This document shows, piece after piece, positions 18,435-30,797 of a DNA stretch of 64,000 nt. The notes beneath the pieces were generated by a model. The model did no database searches. It saw only the letters and a list, made by a program, of their open reading frames with translations, and was not told the origin of the DNA. This stretch comes from Campylobacter jejuni (GTDB lineage Bacteria > Campylobacterota > Campylobacteria > Campylobacterales > Campylobacteraceae): NCBI RefSeq assembly GCF_001457695.1, contig NZ_LN831025.1, forward strand, positions 372,001 to 436,000. Reading direction: 5' to 3'. Both the position numbers and the translations under genes were made by a program. The stretch's first letter is position 1. Every line of letters begins with the position of its first letter.

Positions 18435-18561
18435 AAATATTTTATCTGCTGCTCCAAATATTGCACAGGTTTTTTTAGAGATTACAAGTAATAATGGTGA
18501 ACTTGGTACAGATGAAGAGAAACTAAAATATTATTTAGGTGAACAAAAAAGGAGGAAATTA

Positions 18562-18915
18562 ATGAAATGTTTTAATGCGAAATTTATGTTTGTTGGAATT
18601 TTGGCAGTATTTTTGAGTGCTTGTAGTAGCGGTATTCCAAAATGTAGTGATCAAGATGTACAAAATGTTTTAACTGAGATTATTTTAGAACACAATTTTG
18701 GTAGATTTTCTGAGGTTGATCGTAAAAAGTTGAAATTTACTTATAGCGGTTTTATGAGCGATTTAACCGATAAGGAAAGTAAAATACAGTATTGTAAAGC
18801 TCAAGTAAAAGCAAATGGAAGCATTGATTCTCGCCCTTACAAATGGGATGCTTGGATCGAGTATTTTGCTAGATATACTGATGATGGTATGGTATATGTA
18901 GAAATTACCAGATAA
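18562..18915 (+). CDS. Small lipoprotein
   Basis: Starting at ATG 18562, which has a strong GGAGG site 6 bases upstream, the product is 117 residues with signal peptide and lipobox VFLSAC, lipidated at Cys20. The mature part contains three further cysteines (KCSD, QYCKA and one nearer the lipobox) and an acidic/aromatic pattern. The open frame continues upstream to about 18421 with protein-like sequence, but the ribosome site and lipobox fix the start. It lies between two TM2 genes. Corresponds in place to Cj0424. Function unknown. Confidence 0.72.
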   Translation: MKCFNAKFMFVGILAVFLSACSSGIPKCSDQDVQNVLTEIILEHNFGRFSEVDRKKLKFTYSGFMSDLTDKESKIQYCKAQVKANGSIDSRPYKWDAWIEYFARYTDDGMVYVEITR

Positions 18916-18945
18916 CTTTTTAAGGCAAAAATGCCTTAAAAAGTT
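18914..18945 (+). terminator. Strong hairpin terminator after the lipoprotein
   Basis: AACTTTTTAAGGCA and TGCCTTAAAAAGTT are a perfect 14 bp pair around AAAA, followed by AATTTT. The left arm overlaps the TAA stop. It separates the lipoprotein from the second TM2 gene, whose ribosome site follows at 18952. Confidence 0.8.
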
Positions 18946-18964
18946 AATTTTGAGGAGACTGGAT

Positions 18965-19432
18965 ATGGACTATAATGTTTTTCTTTTAAATATACAAGAT
19001 AAAATAAATCAAGAAGATTTTTTCAATTTAAAGCTTAAGTTTGAACAATTACAAAATAAAAAAGAAGCTTTATCAAATTTGGTATTTTTAAGACTTCAAG
19101 ATCCTATAAAACCTCTAATTATGAGTATGATATGTGGTTTTTTAAGTTTAGGTTGGTTGGCAATCGATAGATTTATGATAAAAGACTATGCATTAGGAAT
19201 ATTGCGTATAATATTATCTTTATTTCCTTGTGTGTTATTTTTGATACTAGGAATTAGCTATGAAAATGATTCTAACTTAGATATTTCTGAAATTTTTTTC
19301 GGGTTGTTTGGAATTTTTCTATTATTGGCCATTATTTGGTGGGGAGTAGATTTATTTTTAGTCTATAAAAAAATTAAAAAACAAAATTATAATAAAATTA
19401 TAGAATTTATTTTTAACTATCAAAAAATTTAA
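18965..19432 (+). CDS. Second TM2-domain membrane protein
   Basis: From ATG 18965, 8 bases after GAGGAG, the product is 155 residues. An earlier in-frame start at 18950 overlaps the ribosome site and is less likely. The central pair of helices carries RFMIKDYALGILR, and WWGVDLFLVYKKIKKQNYNK gives the basic C-terminal tail normal for TM2 proteins. It matches the TM2 protein at 18006 in several blocks. Function unknown. Confidence 0.75.
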   Translation: MDYNVFLLNIQDKINQEDFFNLKLKFEQLQNKKEALSNLVFLRLQDPIKPLIMSMICGFLSLGWLAIDRFMIKDYALGILRIILSLFPCVLFLILGISYENDSNLDISEIFFGLFGIFLLLAIIWWGVDLFLVYKKIKKQNYNKIIEFIFNYQKI

Positions 19433-19510
19433 TTTTAAAATTAAAAATTCAAGTCTTTTTTTGATACAATTTCTTAAAAATTTTTATAAGTAAAAAATTT
19501 AAGGAAAATC

Positions 19511-21088
19511 ATGGTTGAAGTAAAAAATCTTACTATGCGTTTTGCAAATCAGCTTTTATTTGAAAATGTGAATTTAAAGCTTGTTCGAGGACAAAGATAT
19601 GGACTTATCGGTGCTAATGGTGCAGGAAAATCGACTTTTTTAAAAATTCTTTCAGGAGAAATTGAGTCAAGTAGTGGTGAAATAGTATTTGATGAAGGTT
19701 TAAAAATCGCAGTTTTAGGACAAGATCAATTTGCTTTTGAAAACTACACCATCAAAGATGCGGTGATGTGTGCAAATAAGCGTTTGTATGAGGCTTTAAA
19801 AGAAAAAGAAAAGCTTTATATGAGCGAGGAATTTACAGATGAGATCAATGAGCGTTTAGGTGAGCTTGAGATAATAACGGCCGAAGAAGATCCAAATTAT
19901 GATTGTGAAACGCGTTGTGAAAAAATTTTAAGTTCTTTAAAGATTAAAGATTTTGATGCTTTGATGAGCACCTTGCAAAGTGCGGATAAATTTAAAGTCT
20001 TACTAGCTCAAGTGTTGTTTTTGGGTGCGGATGTGCTTTTTTTAGATGAGCCTACAAATAACCTTGATTTAGAGGCGATTTCTTGGCTTGAAAATGAACT
20101 TTTAAGACATGAAGGAACTTTGGTTGTCATCTCTCATGATAGGCATTTTTTAAATAAAATTTGCACAAGAATTTTGGATGTGGATTTTAAACAAATTCGT
20201 GATTTTGCGGGAAATTACGATGATTGGTATATGGCTTCAACGCTTTTGGCAAAACAAGCTGAGCTTAAACGCGATAAAACCTTGAAAGAAAGAGAAGAAT
20301 TAGAAAATTTTATTCGCCGTTTTAGTGCAAATGCTTCTAAGGCAAAACAAGCCACAAGCCGTGCTAAGGCACTTGAAAAACTAGAACTTGAAGAGATTAA
20401 AATTTCAAGCCGTAGAGACCCTAGTATAGTGTTTAGAACCAATCGTGAAATAGGTAATGAAGTTTTAGAATTTAAAGGTATAGGCAAGGCTTATGATAAA
20501 CAACTATTTTCAAACTTGGAGTTAAAAATAGAAAAAAATGATAAAATCGCTTTGATTGGGGCAAATGGTGTGGGCAAAAGTACTTTGGCAAAAATCATCG
20601 CTCATGCTATAAGTCCAGATAGTGGATCTATGCACCTTGGGGCAACTATAGAGCTTGGATATTTTCCTCAAGATACAAGTAATTTAATTTGTGAAAATTT
20701 GAAACTTTACGAATGGCTTATGAGTGAAAAATTTAAAGATCTAGATGAAATCCGCAAGTGTTTAGGTAGAATGCTTTTTAGTGGCAGCGATCAAGAAAAA
20801 ATGGCAGCAAGTTTAAGTGGGGGTGAAAAACATCGTTTAATGCTTTCTCGTTTAATGCTAGAGCGTCCGAATTTCTTGCTTTTAGACGAACCTGATAACC
20901 ATTTAGATCTTGAAAGTATTATTGCATTGGGTGAAGCTTTGTATAATTTCAAAGGTGTAGTGCTTTGTATCAGCCACGACAGGGAGTTAGTTTCTGCTTT
21001 TGCTAATAGAATTTGGCATTTAGAAAATGCTAAGCTTACGGATTTTCGTGGAACTTATCAAGAATTTTTAGGAGAAAATGATGGCTAA
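19511..21088 (+). CDS. ABC-F ATPase (YbiT-like), ribosome-associated
   Basis: A 525-residue soluble protein with two ATP-binding cassettes and no membrane helices, as in ABC-F proteins that act on the ribosome. The first cassette has GANGAGKST (Walker A) and FLDEPTNNLD (Walker B). A charged linker around 245-300 follows. The second has GANGVGKST, signature LSGGEKHRLMLSRLML and LLLDEPDNHLD. The length and the two-cassette plan fit YbiT. The first cassette's signature region (STLQSADKFKVLLAQVLF) departs from LSGG. Corresponds to Cj0426. The stop overlaps the next gene. Confidence 0.88.
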   Translation: MVEVKNLTMRFANQLLFENVNLKLVRGQRYGLIGANGAGKSTFLKILSGEIESSSGEIVFDEGLKIAVLGQDQFAFENYTIKDAVMCANKRLYEALKEKEKLYMSEEFTDEINERLGELEIITAEEDPNYDCETRCEKILSSLKIKDFDALMSTLQSADKFKVLLAQVLFLGADVLFLDEPTNNLDLEAISWLENELLRHEGTLVVISHDRHFLNKICTRILDVDFKQIRDFAGNYDDWYMASTLLAKQAELKRDKTLKEREELENFIRRFSANASKAKQATSRAKALEKLELEEIKISSRRDPSIVFRTNREIGNEVLEFKGIGKAYDKQLFSNLELKIEKNDKIALIGANGVGKSTLAKIIAHAISPDSGSMHLGATIELGYFPQDTSNLICENLKLYEWLMSEKFKDLDEIRKCLGRMLFSGSDQEKMAASLSGGEKHRLMLSRLMLERPNFLLLDEPDNHLDLESIIALGEALYNFKGVVLCISHDRELVSAFANRIWHLENAKLTDFRGTYQEFLGENDG

Positions 21089-21413
21089 ATTTAGAATTCA
21101 ATACAGCGCAGGTTTTGGGCACTATACGCAAAATCACAAGGGTTTTGGGCCTACGATTTATATAGAAGAAGTCGTAGAGTTTGATAATGGCAAGGATTAT
21201 TTTGATTATATAGATTTTTATAAAACTTATTCAAAGAGCGATGATACTTATTTTCATATCAGTTTTTTAGAAGATAGACCTCTAAGCGATAAAGAGATCA
21301 CGATTCGCAATGAATACCGCAAAATGCGTGATGAAAACTGTAAAAAAGCCAAGGAAGAATTTATAACCAATAATGAGCTTGATGTGGAGCATTTGCCTAC
21401 TCATCATGATTGA
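21081..21413 (+). CDS. Conserved hypothetical protein
   Basis: A 110-residue acidic soluble protein. It is Tyr/Asp-rich early on (QYSAGFGHYTQNHKGFGPTIYIEEVVEF) and ends THHD. I chose the ATG at 21081 because its spacing to GGAGA (21071-21075) is 5 bases; the ATG at 21078 is also possible. It overlaps the ABC-F gene's stop and so is co-transcribed with it. Corresponds to Cj0427. I recognise no domain. Confidence 0.7.
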   Translation: MAKFRIQYSAGFGHYTQNHKGFGPTIYIEEVVEFDNGKDYFDYIDFYKTYSKSDDTYFHISFLEDRPLSDKEITIRNEYRKMRDENCKKAKEEFITNNELDVEHLPTHHD

Positions 21414-21439
21414 AAAACATTAATTTTTACATAAAAAAA

Positions 21440-21453
21440 GGAATACTTTTTGC
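21440..21453 (+). promoter_or_regulatory. Sigma-54 (-24/-12) promoter
   Basis: AAGGAATACTTTTTGCTTG has GG at 21440-21441 and GC at 21452-21453 with exactly 10 bases between, the RpoN spacing. The start point would be near 21465, leaving a leader of about 25 bases with AAAGGAG. In Campylobacter RpoN drives flagellar rod, hook and co-expressed genes. Confidence 0.75.
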
Positions 21454-21489
21454 TTGTATAGTTTTTGCATATTTTGAAAGGAGAAAACT

Positions 21490-21861
21490 ATGCAGGTAAA
21501 TTATAGAACGATCAGCTCGTATGAATACGATGCTATTAGTGGTCAGTATAAACAGGTTGAAGATTATTCTTCATCTGGAAATTCTGATTTTATGGATATA
21601 TTAAATAAGGCGGATGAGAAGTCAAGCGGAGATGCTTTAAATTCTAGCAATAGTTTTCAAAGCAATGTGCAAAACTCAAATTCAAATTTAAGTAATTATG
21701 CTCAAATGTCAAATGTTTACGCTTATCGTTTTAGACAAAATGAAGGCGAGTTGTCTATGAGAGCTCAAAGTGCTAGCGTTCACAATAATCTTGCACAACA
21801 AGGTGCAAATGAACAAAGTAAGAATAATACTTTGTTAAATGATTTATTGAACGCAATTTAA
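21490..21861 (+). CDS. Small RpoN-controlled protein, probably flagellum-coexpressed
   Basis: A 123-residue hydrophilic protein rich in Ser and Asn, with no signal peptide and no cysteine. The N-terminus YRTISSYEYDAISGQYKQVE is followed by a low-complexity middle and a helical C-terminus (MRAQSASVHNNLAQQ). The sigma-54 promoter 50 bases upstream places it with the flagellar gene set. By order it is Cj0428, which I recall as RpoN-dependent. A role as a secreted or flagellum-linked factor is inferred from regulation and composition only. Confidence 0.72.
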   Translation: MQVNYRTISSYEYDAISGQYKQVEDYSSSGNSDFMDILNKADEKSSGDALNSSNSFQSNVQNSNSNLSNYAQMSNVYAYRFRQNEGELSMRAQSASVHNNLAQQGANEQSKNNTLLNDLLNAI

Positions 21862-21862
21862 T

Positions 21863-21887
21863 CAAAAGCTCCATTTTGGAGCTTTTG
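21863..21887. terminator. Bidirectional terminator
   Basis: CAAAAGCTCCA and TGGAGCTTTTG pair perfectly over 11 bp around TTT, with T-rich 3' arms on both strands. It sits between the convergent genes ending at 21861 and 21905. Confidence 0.8.
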
Positions 21888-21904
21888 TATTTACTTGCAA
21901 GAAT

Positions 21905-22489
21905 TTATAATTTCTCTATTTCAAAAGGTGCAAAATTTTTACAAAAAATTTCAAATTCTTGCTCCTCTTTTTCATTTAATTTGATATGTAATATAGCTTT
22001 GCAATCCTTAAAATCTTTTGTGAAATTAAAAGAATAAGTTTTTAAAAAATGTTCAAAACGATTTAAATTTTTTAAATCAATAGCAATGGTTATATTTTTT
22101 TTCAATTCAAATGAAAGTAAAGAAGAATTATTGATCACGGCATTTGCCGCATCACTATAGGCTCTTACAAGTCCCCCTGTACCAAGTTTTATACCGCCAA
22201 AATATCTTACAGTGATTAAAGCCGCATTGATAAGATCATAGCCCCTTAGAACATTTAAAGTTGGCATTCCAGAAGTTCCTTTAGGCTCTCCATCATCGCT
22301 TTTATCTTCTACAATTTGATTAAAATCATTTAAAACACGATAAGCATAGACAAAATGAACAGCTTTTGGATGTTCTTTTTTTAGCGTTTCTATTAAAAAT
22401 TTAAAATCTTTAAAAGGGCAAAGAAAAGATAAGAAAATAGATTTTTTAATATCGATTTGTGTTTGAAAAATTTGATCAATAGTTTGCAT
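21905..22489 (-). CDS. YigZ/IMPACT-family protein
   Basis: A 194-residue protein with the IMPACT N-terminal signature: AVHFVYAYRV, DDGEPKGTSGMPTLNVL and TVRYFGGIKLGTGGLVRAYSDAA. A C-terminal ferredoxin-like domain (about 125-194) follows. Bacterial members bind nucleic acid or ribosome-related targets, but their role is poorly defined. The start follows AAAGGCAA on the minus strand. Corresponds to Cj0429c. Confidence 0.85.
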   Translation of the reverse strand: MQTIDQIFQTQIDIKKSIFLSFLCPFKDFKFLIETLKKEHPKAVHFVYAYRVLNDFNQIVEDKSDDGEPKGTSGMPTLNVLRGYDLINAALITVRYFGGIKLGTGGLVRAYSDAANAVINNSSLLSFELKKNITIAIDLKNLNRFEHFLKTYSFNFTKDFKDCKAILHIKLNEKEEQEFEIFCKNFAPFEIEKL

Positions 22490-22615
22490 TTTTGCCTTTT
22501 TTGTTTAAAATTATACTTATAAAAACTAAAATCAATTTGATGTTAATTTTTAAGATATTTGATATTTATATGATTTGCATTGATATTTTAAGTTTAATTT
22601 TGTAAAATTTTCATT

Positions 22616-23842
22616 ATGGAAAAAATCAAAAATTATAAACTTATCATCATTTTACTTAGTCTTGATTTGTTGGCTTTGCTTTATGGAATTTCAACACTGA
22701 GTATTAGTGCTGATGAAGCTGATATTTATTTTGGTGAGCAGGGTAAATCACTTATTTTTTCCCATAGTTTGCTTTATTATATATCTCATTTTGGAACTTT
22801 TATTTTTGGGCAAAATGATTTTGGTTTAAGGCTTCCTTTTTTATTTTTTCATTTTTTAAGTTGTTTGCTTTTGTATTTGCTAGCTTTAAAATATACTAAA
22901 ACTAAAATTGATGCTTTTTTTTCTTTATTGTTATTTGTTTTATTGCCGGGTACTGTTGCAAGTGCTTTACTGGTTAATGCCGCATCTTTGGTGATTTTTT
23001 TAACCCTTGCTATATTATGTGCTTACGAATATGAAAAAAAATGGCTTTTTTATATATTATTGATTATAGTATTATTTGTTGATAAATCTTTTAATATTTT
23101 ATTTTTAACTTTTTTCTTTTTTGGGATTTATAAAAGAAATGCTATTTTATTTACCTTATCTCTTGTTTTGTTTGGAGCGAGTATCAGTTTTTATGGTTTT
23201 GATACAGGTGGTCGTCCAAGAGGTTATTTTTTAGATACCTTAGGAATTTTTGCTGCATGTTTTTCTCCTTTGGTTTTTGTGTATTTTTTTTATACTATTT
23301 ATCGTTTGACTTTTCAAAAATATAAAAATTTATTATGGTTTTTAATGAGCGTAACATTTGTATTTTGTTTGTTGCTTTCTTTAAGACAAAAACTTTTTTT
23401 AGATGATTTTTTGCCTTTTTGTGTTATTTGCACTCCTTTGCTTATAAAAACTTTAATGCAAAGTTATAGAGTGAGATTGCCAGTTTTTCGATTAAGGCAT
23501 AAAATCTTTATAGAATGTTCTATAATTTTTTTGATATTTTGTTACTTTTTAATCGTCGCTAATCAATTATTGTATTATTTTATAAACAATCCAAATCGTC
23601 ATTTTGCCAATAATTATCATTTTGCTAAAGAATTGGCGCTAGAATTAAAAAAACAAGATGTTTTAGAGCTTGCAACAGCCCCAAGTTTGCAAAAAAGATT
23701 GCGATTTTATGGAATAAAAAATAGCAATAAGTTTTATTTAAAAGCTTTAAAACAAGCCGATAAGCATGATATGGACAAAAAAATTGTTAAAGTAAAACTT
23801 GGAAAATATGAAAAAGTATATCAGATTTTAAACTATGATTAA
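22616..23842 (+). CDS. Multi-pass membrane protein, GT-C glycosyltransferase-like
   Basis: A 408-residue protein with about nine to eleven hydrophobic segments. The first loop reads ISADEADIYFGEQGKSLIF. It resembles the acidic first periplasmic loop of ArnT/PMT-type transferases that use polyprenyl-linked sugars, and is followed by DFGLRLPFLFFH. These features suggest, but do not prove, a glycosyl- or related transferase. No ribosome site is evident before the ATG. It overlaps the next gene (a pseudopilin) by 8 bases. Corresponds to Cj0430. Confidence 0.65.
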   Translation: MEKIKNYKLIIILLSLDLLALLYGISTLSISADEADIYFGEQGKSLIFSHSLLYYISHFGTFIFGQNDFGLRLPFLFFHFLSCLLLYLLALKYTKTKIDAFFSLLLFVLLPGTVASALLVNAASLVIFLTLAILCAYEYEKKWLFYILLIIVLFVDKSFNILFLTFFFFGIYKRNAILFTLSLVLFGASISFYGFDTGGRPRGYFLDTLGIFAACFSPLVFVYFFYTIYRLTFQKYKNLLWFLMSVTFVFCLLLSLRQKLFLDDFLPFCVICTPLLIKTLMQSYRVRLPVFRLRHKIFIECSIIFLIFCYFLIVANQLLYYFINNPNRHFANNYHFAKELALELKKQDVLELATAPSLQKRLRFYGIKNSNKFYLKALKQADKHDMDKKIVKVKLGKYEKVYQILNYD

Positions 23843-24572
23843 AGCTTTCAGTTTGTTGGAATTTGTGTTTATAATTCTCATTTTAGGTATAGTTTTTAAT
23901 TTAGGCAGTCTTTACTTAAAAAAAGACAATCTGCTAGAAGGCGCAATACAAATTCTTAATGATATCCAATATACCCAAAGTTTAGCCATGATGCAAGAAG
24001 GTATAAGAGTTGATGAGTTGGCTATCGCAAAAAGAGAGTGGTTTAAAAGTAAGTGGCAGATTTATTTTATAAAATCAGCTGCTACAGGTTATGATCAAAC
24101 ATATACTATTTTCTTGGATAAAAATGGCGATGGAAATGCTAATTTAGGTAAAACTGAAATCAATATAGATAGAGAAATTGCTGTTGATGTAATCAATCAT
24201 AACAAATTAATGAATTCAGGTCAAAGTGGGGTTATTAGTAAAGATGATGAAAAAACTACACAAAGATTTAATATTACAAAAAGATTCGGAATAGAAAAGG
24301 TTGAATTCAAAGGATCTTGTTCGAGATTTACCAGATTAGTATTTGATGAAATGGGCAGAGTGTATTCTCCGTTAAAAAATGCCAATTATGCATATGAAAA
24401 AACTTTAGCAAAGAATAATTCAGATTGCATTATACGTTTGTTATCAAAAAAGCATGCTCTTTGTATCGTTATAGATACGCTTAGCGGTTATGCTTATATT
24501 CCAGATTTTAAAACACTTAAAGGTCAATTTGTTAATATAAAAAATAAAAATTACGAGTGCTCTAAAATATAG
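23835..24572 (+). CDS. Type IV pilin-like (pseudopilin) protein
   Basis: A 245-residue protein. The N-terminus MIKA/FSLLEFVFIILILGIV has the class III (prepilin) pattern: a very short basic leader, cleavage before Phe5, Glu at mature position 5, then a hydrophobic helix. The rest is a globular domain with IFLDKNGDGNANLGKTEIN (a possible Ca-binding loop) and two cysteine regions. It should be an inner-membrane pseudopilin of a type II secretion/competence-type machine. It overlaps the GT-C-like gene upstream. Corresponds to Cj0431. The cognate peptidase is not in this window. Confidence 0.75.
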   Translation: MIKAFSLLEFVFIILILGIVFNLGSLYLKKDNLLEGAIQILNDIQYTQSLAMMQEGIRVDELAIAKREWFKSKWQIYFIKSAATGYDQTYTIFLDKNGDGNANLGKTEINIDREIAVDVINHNKLMNSGQSGVISKDDEKTTQRFNITKRFGIEKVEFKGSCSRFTRLVFDEMGRVYSPLKNANYAYEKTLAKNNSDCIIRLLSKKHALCIVIDTLSGYAYIPDFKTLKGQFVNIKNKNYECSKI

Positions 24573-25049
24573 CCCCCATTTTTCAACCCACCAAATACTT
24601 AATATAAATACTTACACAAATATTTATACTATTTAATCCTTTATTTAATCCCCTTTTAAGTTTAATTGGTTATACTTTCATTTCCTTTTTTGAAAAAAGG
24701 ACTTAAAATCTTTTAAATTATAAAGTTTCACTAGCTTAGTAGATTTTATAAATTAACTCTTTTGGTTTTTATCTTATAAACTAAAAGCTTTTTTATAAAT
24801 CTTGTTTTTTAATTTAAAAACTTTTCTTTTAAAAATGGTTTTTTGTTTTGTTCTTTTAAATTAGTATTGTTATTCAAATCTTATTAGTCAATCTTTGAAA
24901 TCTAAATAAGTGATCGATTGAGCCAGAAAGATTTAGGCATAAGCAATTATGTAAAATCTATTCAATCTAATAATTAAAAAGATTAAAAACTTTTCTTTTA
25001 ATCTTTCATAACTTTTTCTTTGAAGAAAAAGATTAAACTATCTATAATT
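24573..25049 (+). promoter_or_regulatory. rRNA operon promoter and leader region
   Basis: No gene is seen here. Candidate -10 elements TATACT lie at 24625-24630 and 24670-24675. A perfect inverted repeat TCCTTTTTT-G-AAAAAAGGA lies at 24683-24701. The block TCAATCTTTGAAATCTAAA (24888-24906) is exactly complementary to 26626-26644 after the 16S gene, forming the precursor stem that RNase III would cut. Pairing continues with wobbles through 24922. Confidence 0.7.
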
Positions 25050-26562
<1,513 letters not shown>

Positions 26563-26664
26563 CTAGAGTACAAAGTAATAAGTCTCACAACTATTACTTC
26601 AATATATAAACTCAATTGATTCTTGTTTAGATTTCAAAGATTGATGATAAAGCTAATTGTTTAT

Positions 26665-26740
26665 GGGGAATTAGCTCAGCTGGGAGAGCGCCTGCTTTGC
26701 ACGCAGGAGGTCAGCGGTTCGATCCCGCTATTCTCCACCA
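26665..26740 (+). tRNA. tRNA-Ala (TGC)
   Basis: A 76-base cloverleaf. The acceptor GGGGAAT pairs with ATTCTCC, followed by encoded ACCA. The anticodon stem CCTGC/GCAGG holds the loop TTTGCAC with anticodon TGC at 26698-26700. The T arm is GCGGTTCGATCCCGC. It lies in the 16S-23S spacer. Confidence 0.97.
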
Positions 26741-26748
26741 TCTATTAA

Positions 26749-26825
26749 GGGCCTATAGCTCAGCTGGTTAGAGTGCACCCCTGATAAGGGTGAGGTCACA
26801 AGTTCAAGTCTTGTTAGGCCCACCA
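26749..26825 (+). tRNA. tRNA-Ile (GAT)
   Basis: A 77-base cloverleaf. The acceptor GGGCCTA pairs with TAGGCCC, with encoded ACCA. The anticodon stem CACCC/GGGTG encloses CTGATAA, anticodon GAT at 26783-26785. It starts 8 bases after tRNA-Ala, the usual spacer pair. Confidence 0.97.
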
Positions 26826-27363
26826 TAAAAAAGATTTGAATAAAAAAGCTTTAAAATCTAAAGCAAGTATATAAAGTAGATTAAATATAAAATACAAACT
26901 CTATACTTAGATTTATTTTTATCTTTAACTATAAAAGAATATACTTTAATAAATATAAATAACATATACATTATGTATTTATATTTATAATGAGATTATT
27001 TAATATATATGCTTCCTTTAGGTTTTAAACCTAAATGTTCTTTTTAATTATCATTGTTAAGAGTCACAAGCAAGTTTTAATAAAAACAATTTTACAGGAC
27101 TTGTTAAAGGATAAAACCTATTTATCTTTTCTTTGGTTTAACTTATATCTTTTAATTATCTTTATTTCTATAATAAAGAGAATATTAGATTTAAGATTTA
27201 TAAATTAAAGACAAGTTTCAAACTCACAGCTTAGTTGAGACTAAATCATTTAGTTTTATATTAAGTGTTTGAATGCTTTCCGTCTTAAGATAAAGAAGTC
27301 TTATCATAAAAACTTTAACAAGGAAGTGATGCGTTTTAGAATCAATAATAAAAGGTAAAAAAA
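26826..27363 (+). other. tRNA-Ile to 23S spacer with processing and hairpin elements
   Basis: This stretch holds no gene. It contains a long AT-rich hairpin (26949-26966 with 26972-26988, one bulge), the inverted repeat TTTAGGTTT-T-AAACCTAAA at 27017-27035 followed by TGTTCTTTTT, and the left arm of the 23S precursor stem at 27308-27332. That arm pairs over 25 bases, with one G-U, with 30276-30300. Antitermination would be needed to read past the second hairpin. Confidence 0.7.
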
Positions 27364-30268
<2,905 letters not shown>

Positions 30269-30502
30269 TAATAAAGCATCACTTCCTTGTTAAGGTTTTT
30301 AAGAATACTTTAAATATAGATAATATTTAGAGTTTAGTAGAAATCTTTCAAGTAGAGTTTGTATTAGAACTTGCTCTTAACATTGTTTTTTAAGTATTCT
30401 ATATAAAAACTTATCAAAGATAAAAGATAAGAAAAAAGTAAAGAAATAAAAGATTAGGCTTTATTCTTAAATTCAATCTTTCAAAGAATATTTAAATAAC
30501 AA

Positions 30503-30621
30503 TGTCCGTGATTATACAGATGTGGAAACGCCTTGCTCCATCCCGAACCAAGAAGCTAAGCACATCGTGGGTGATGATACTACGCCTTACTGGCAGGGGG
30601 AAAGTAGCTCATTGCGGACTT
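30503..30621 (+). rRNA. 5S ribosomal RNA
   Basis: About 119 bases. The 5' GTCCGTGATTATACAGATG and 3' CATTGCGGAC ends pair as helix I. The centre reads CCCGAACCAAGAAGCTAAGC, typical of 5S loop C/B. The operon lacks a clear hairpin terminator directly after it. Confidence 0.93.
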
Positions 30622-30797
30622 GTTAAATATCTTCATTACTTACTTTATACATAAATCCTATGTTTATTTTTATTGTTGTTTTAGATGGTGCTTAGAATCG
30701 TGTTTAAAAAAGAGTTTGTTGCTGGTTAGGGTTTTTAGAGAGAATAGGGTGTTTTTAGGGGTTTGGAAGGTAATATTTGTATGAAAAGTAAAATAAA

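Noticed and set aside
30622-30797. Terminator after 5S
   Set aside because: No stem with a T-run was found, only G/T-rich sequence.
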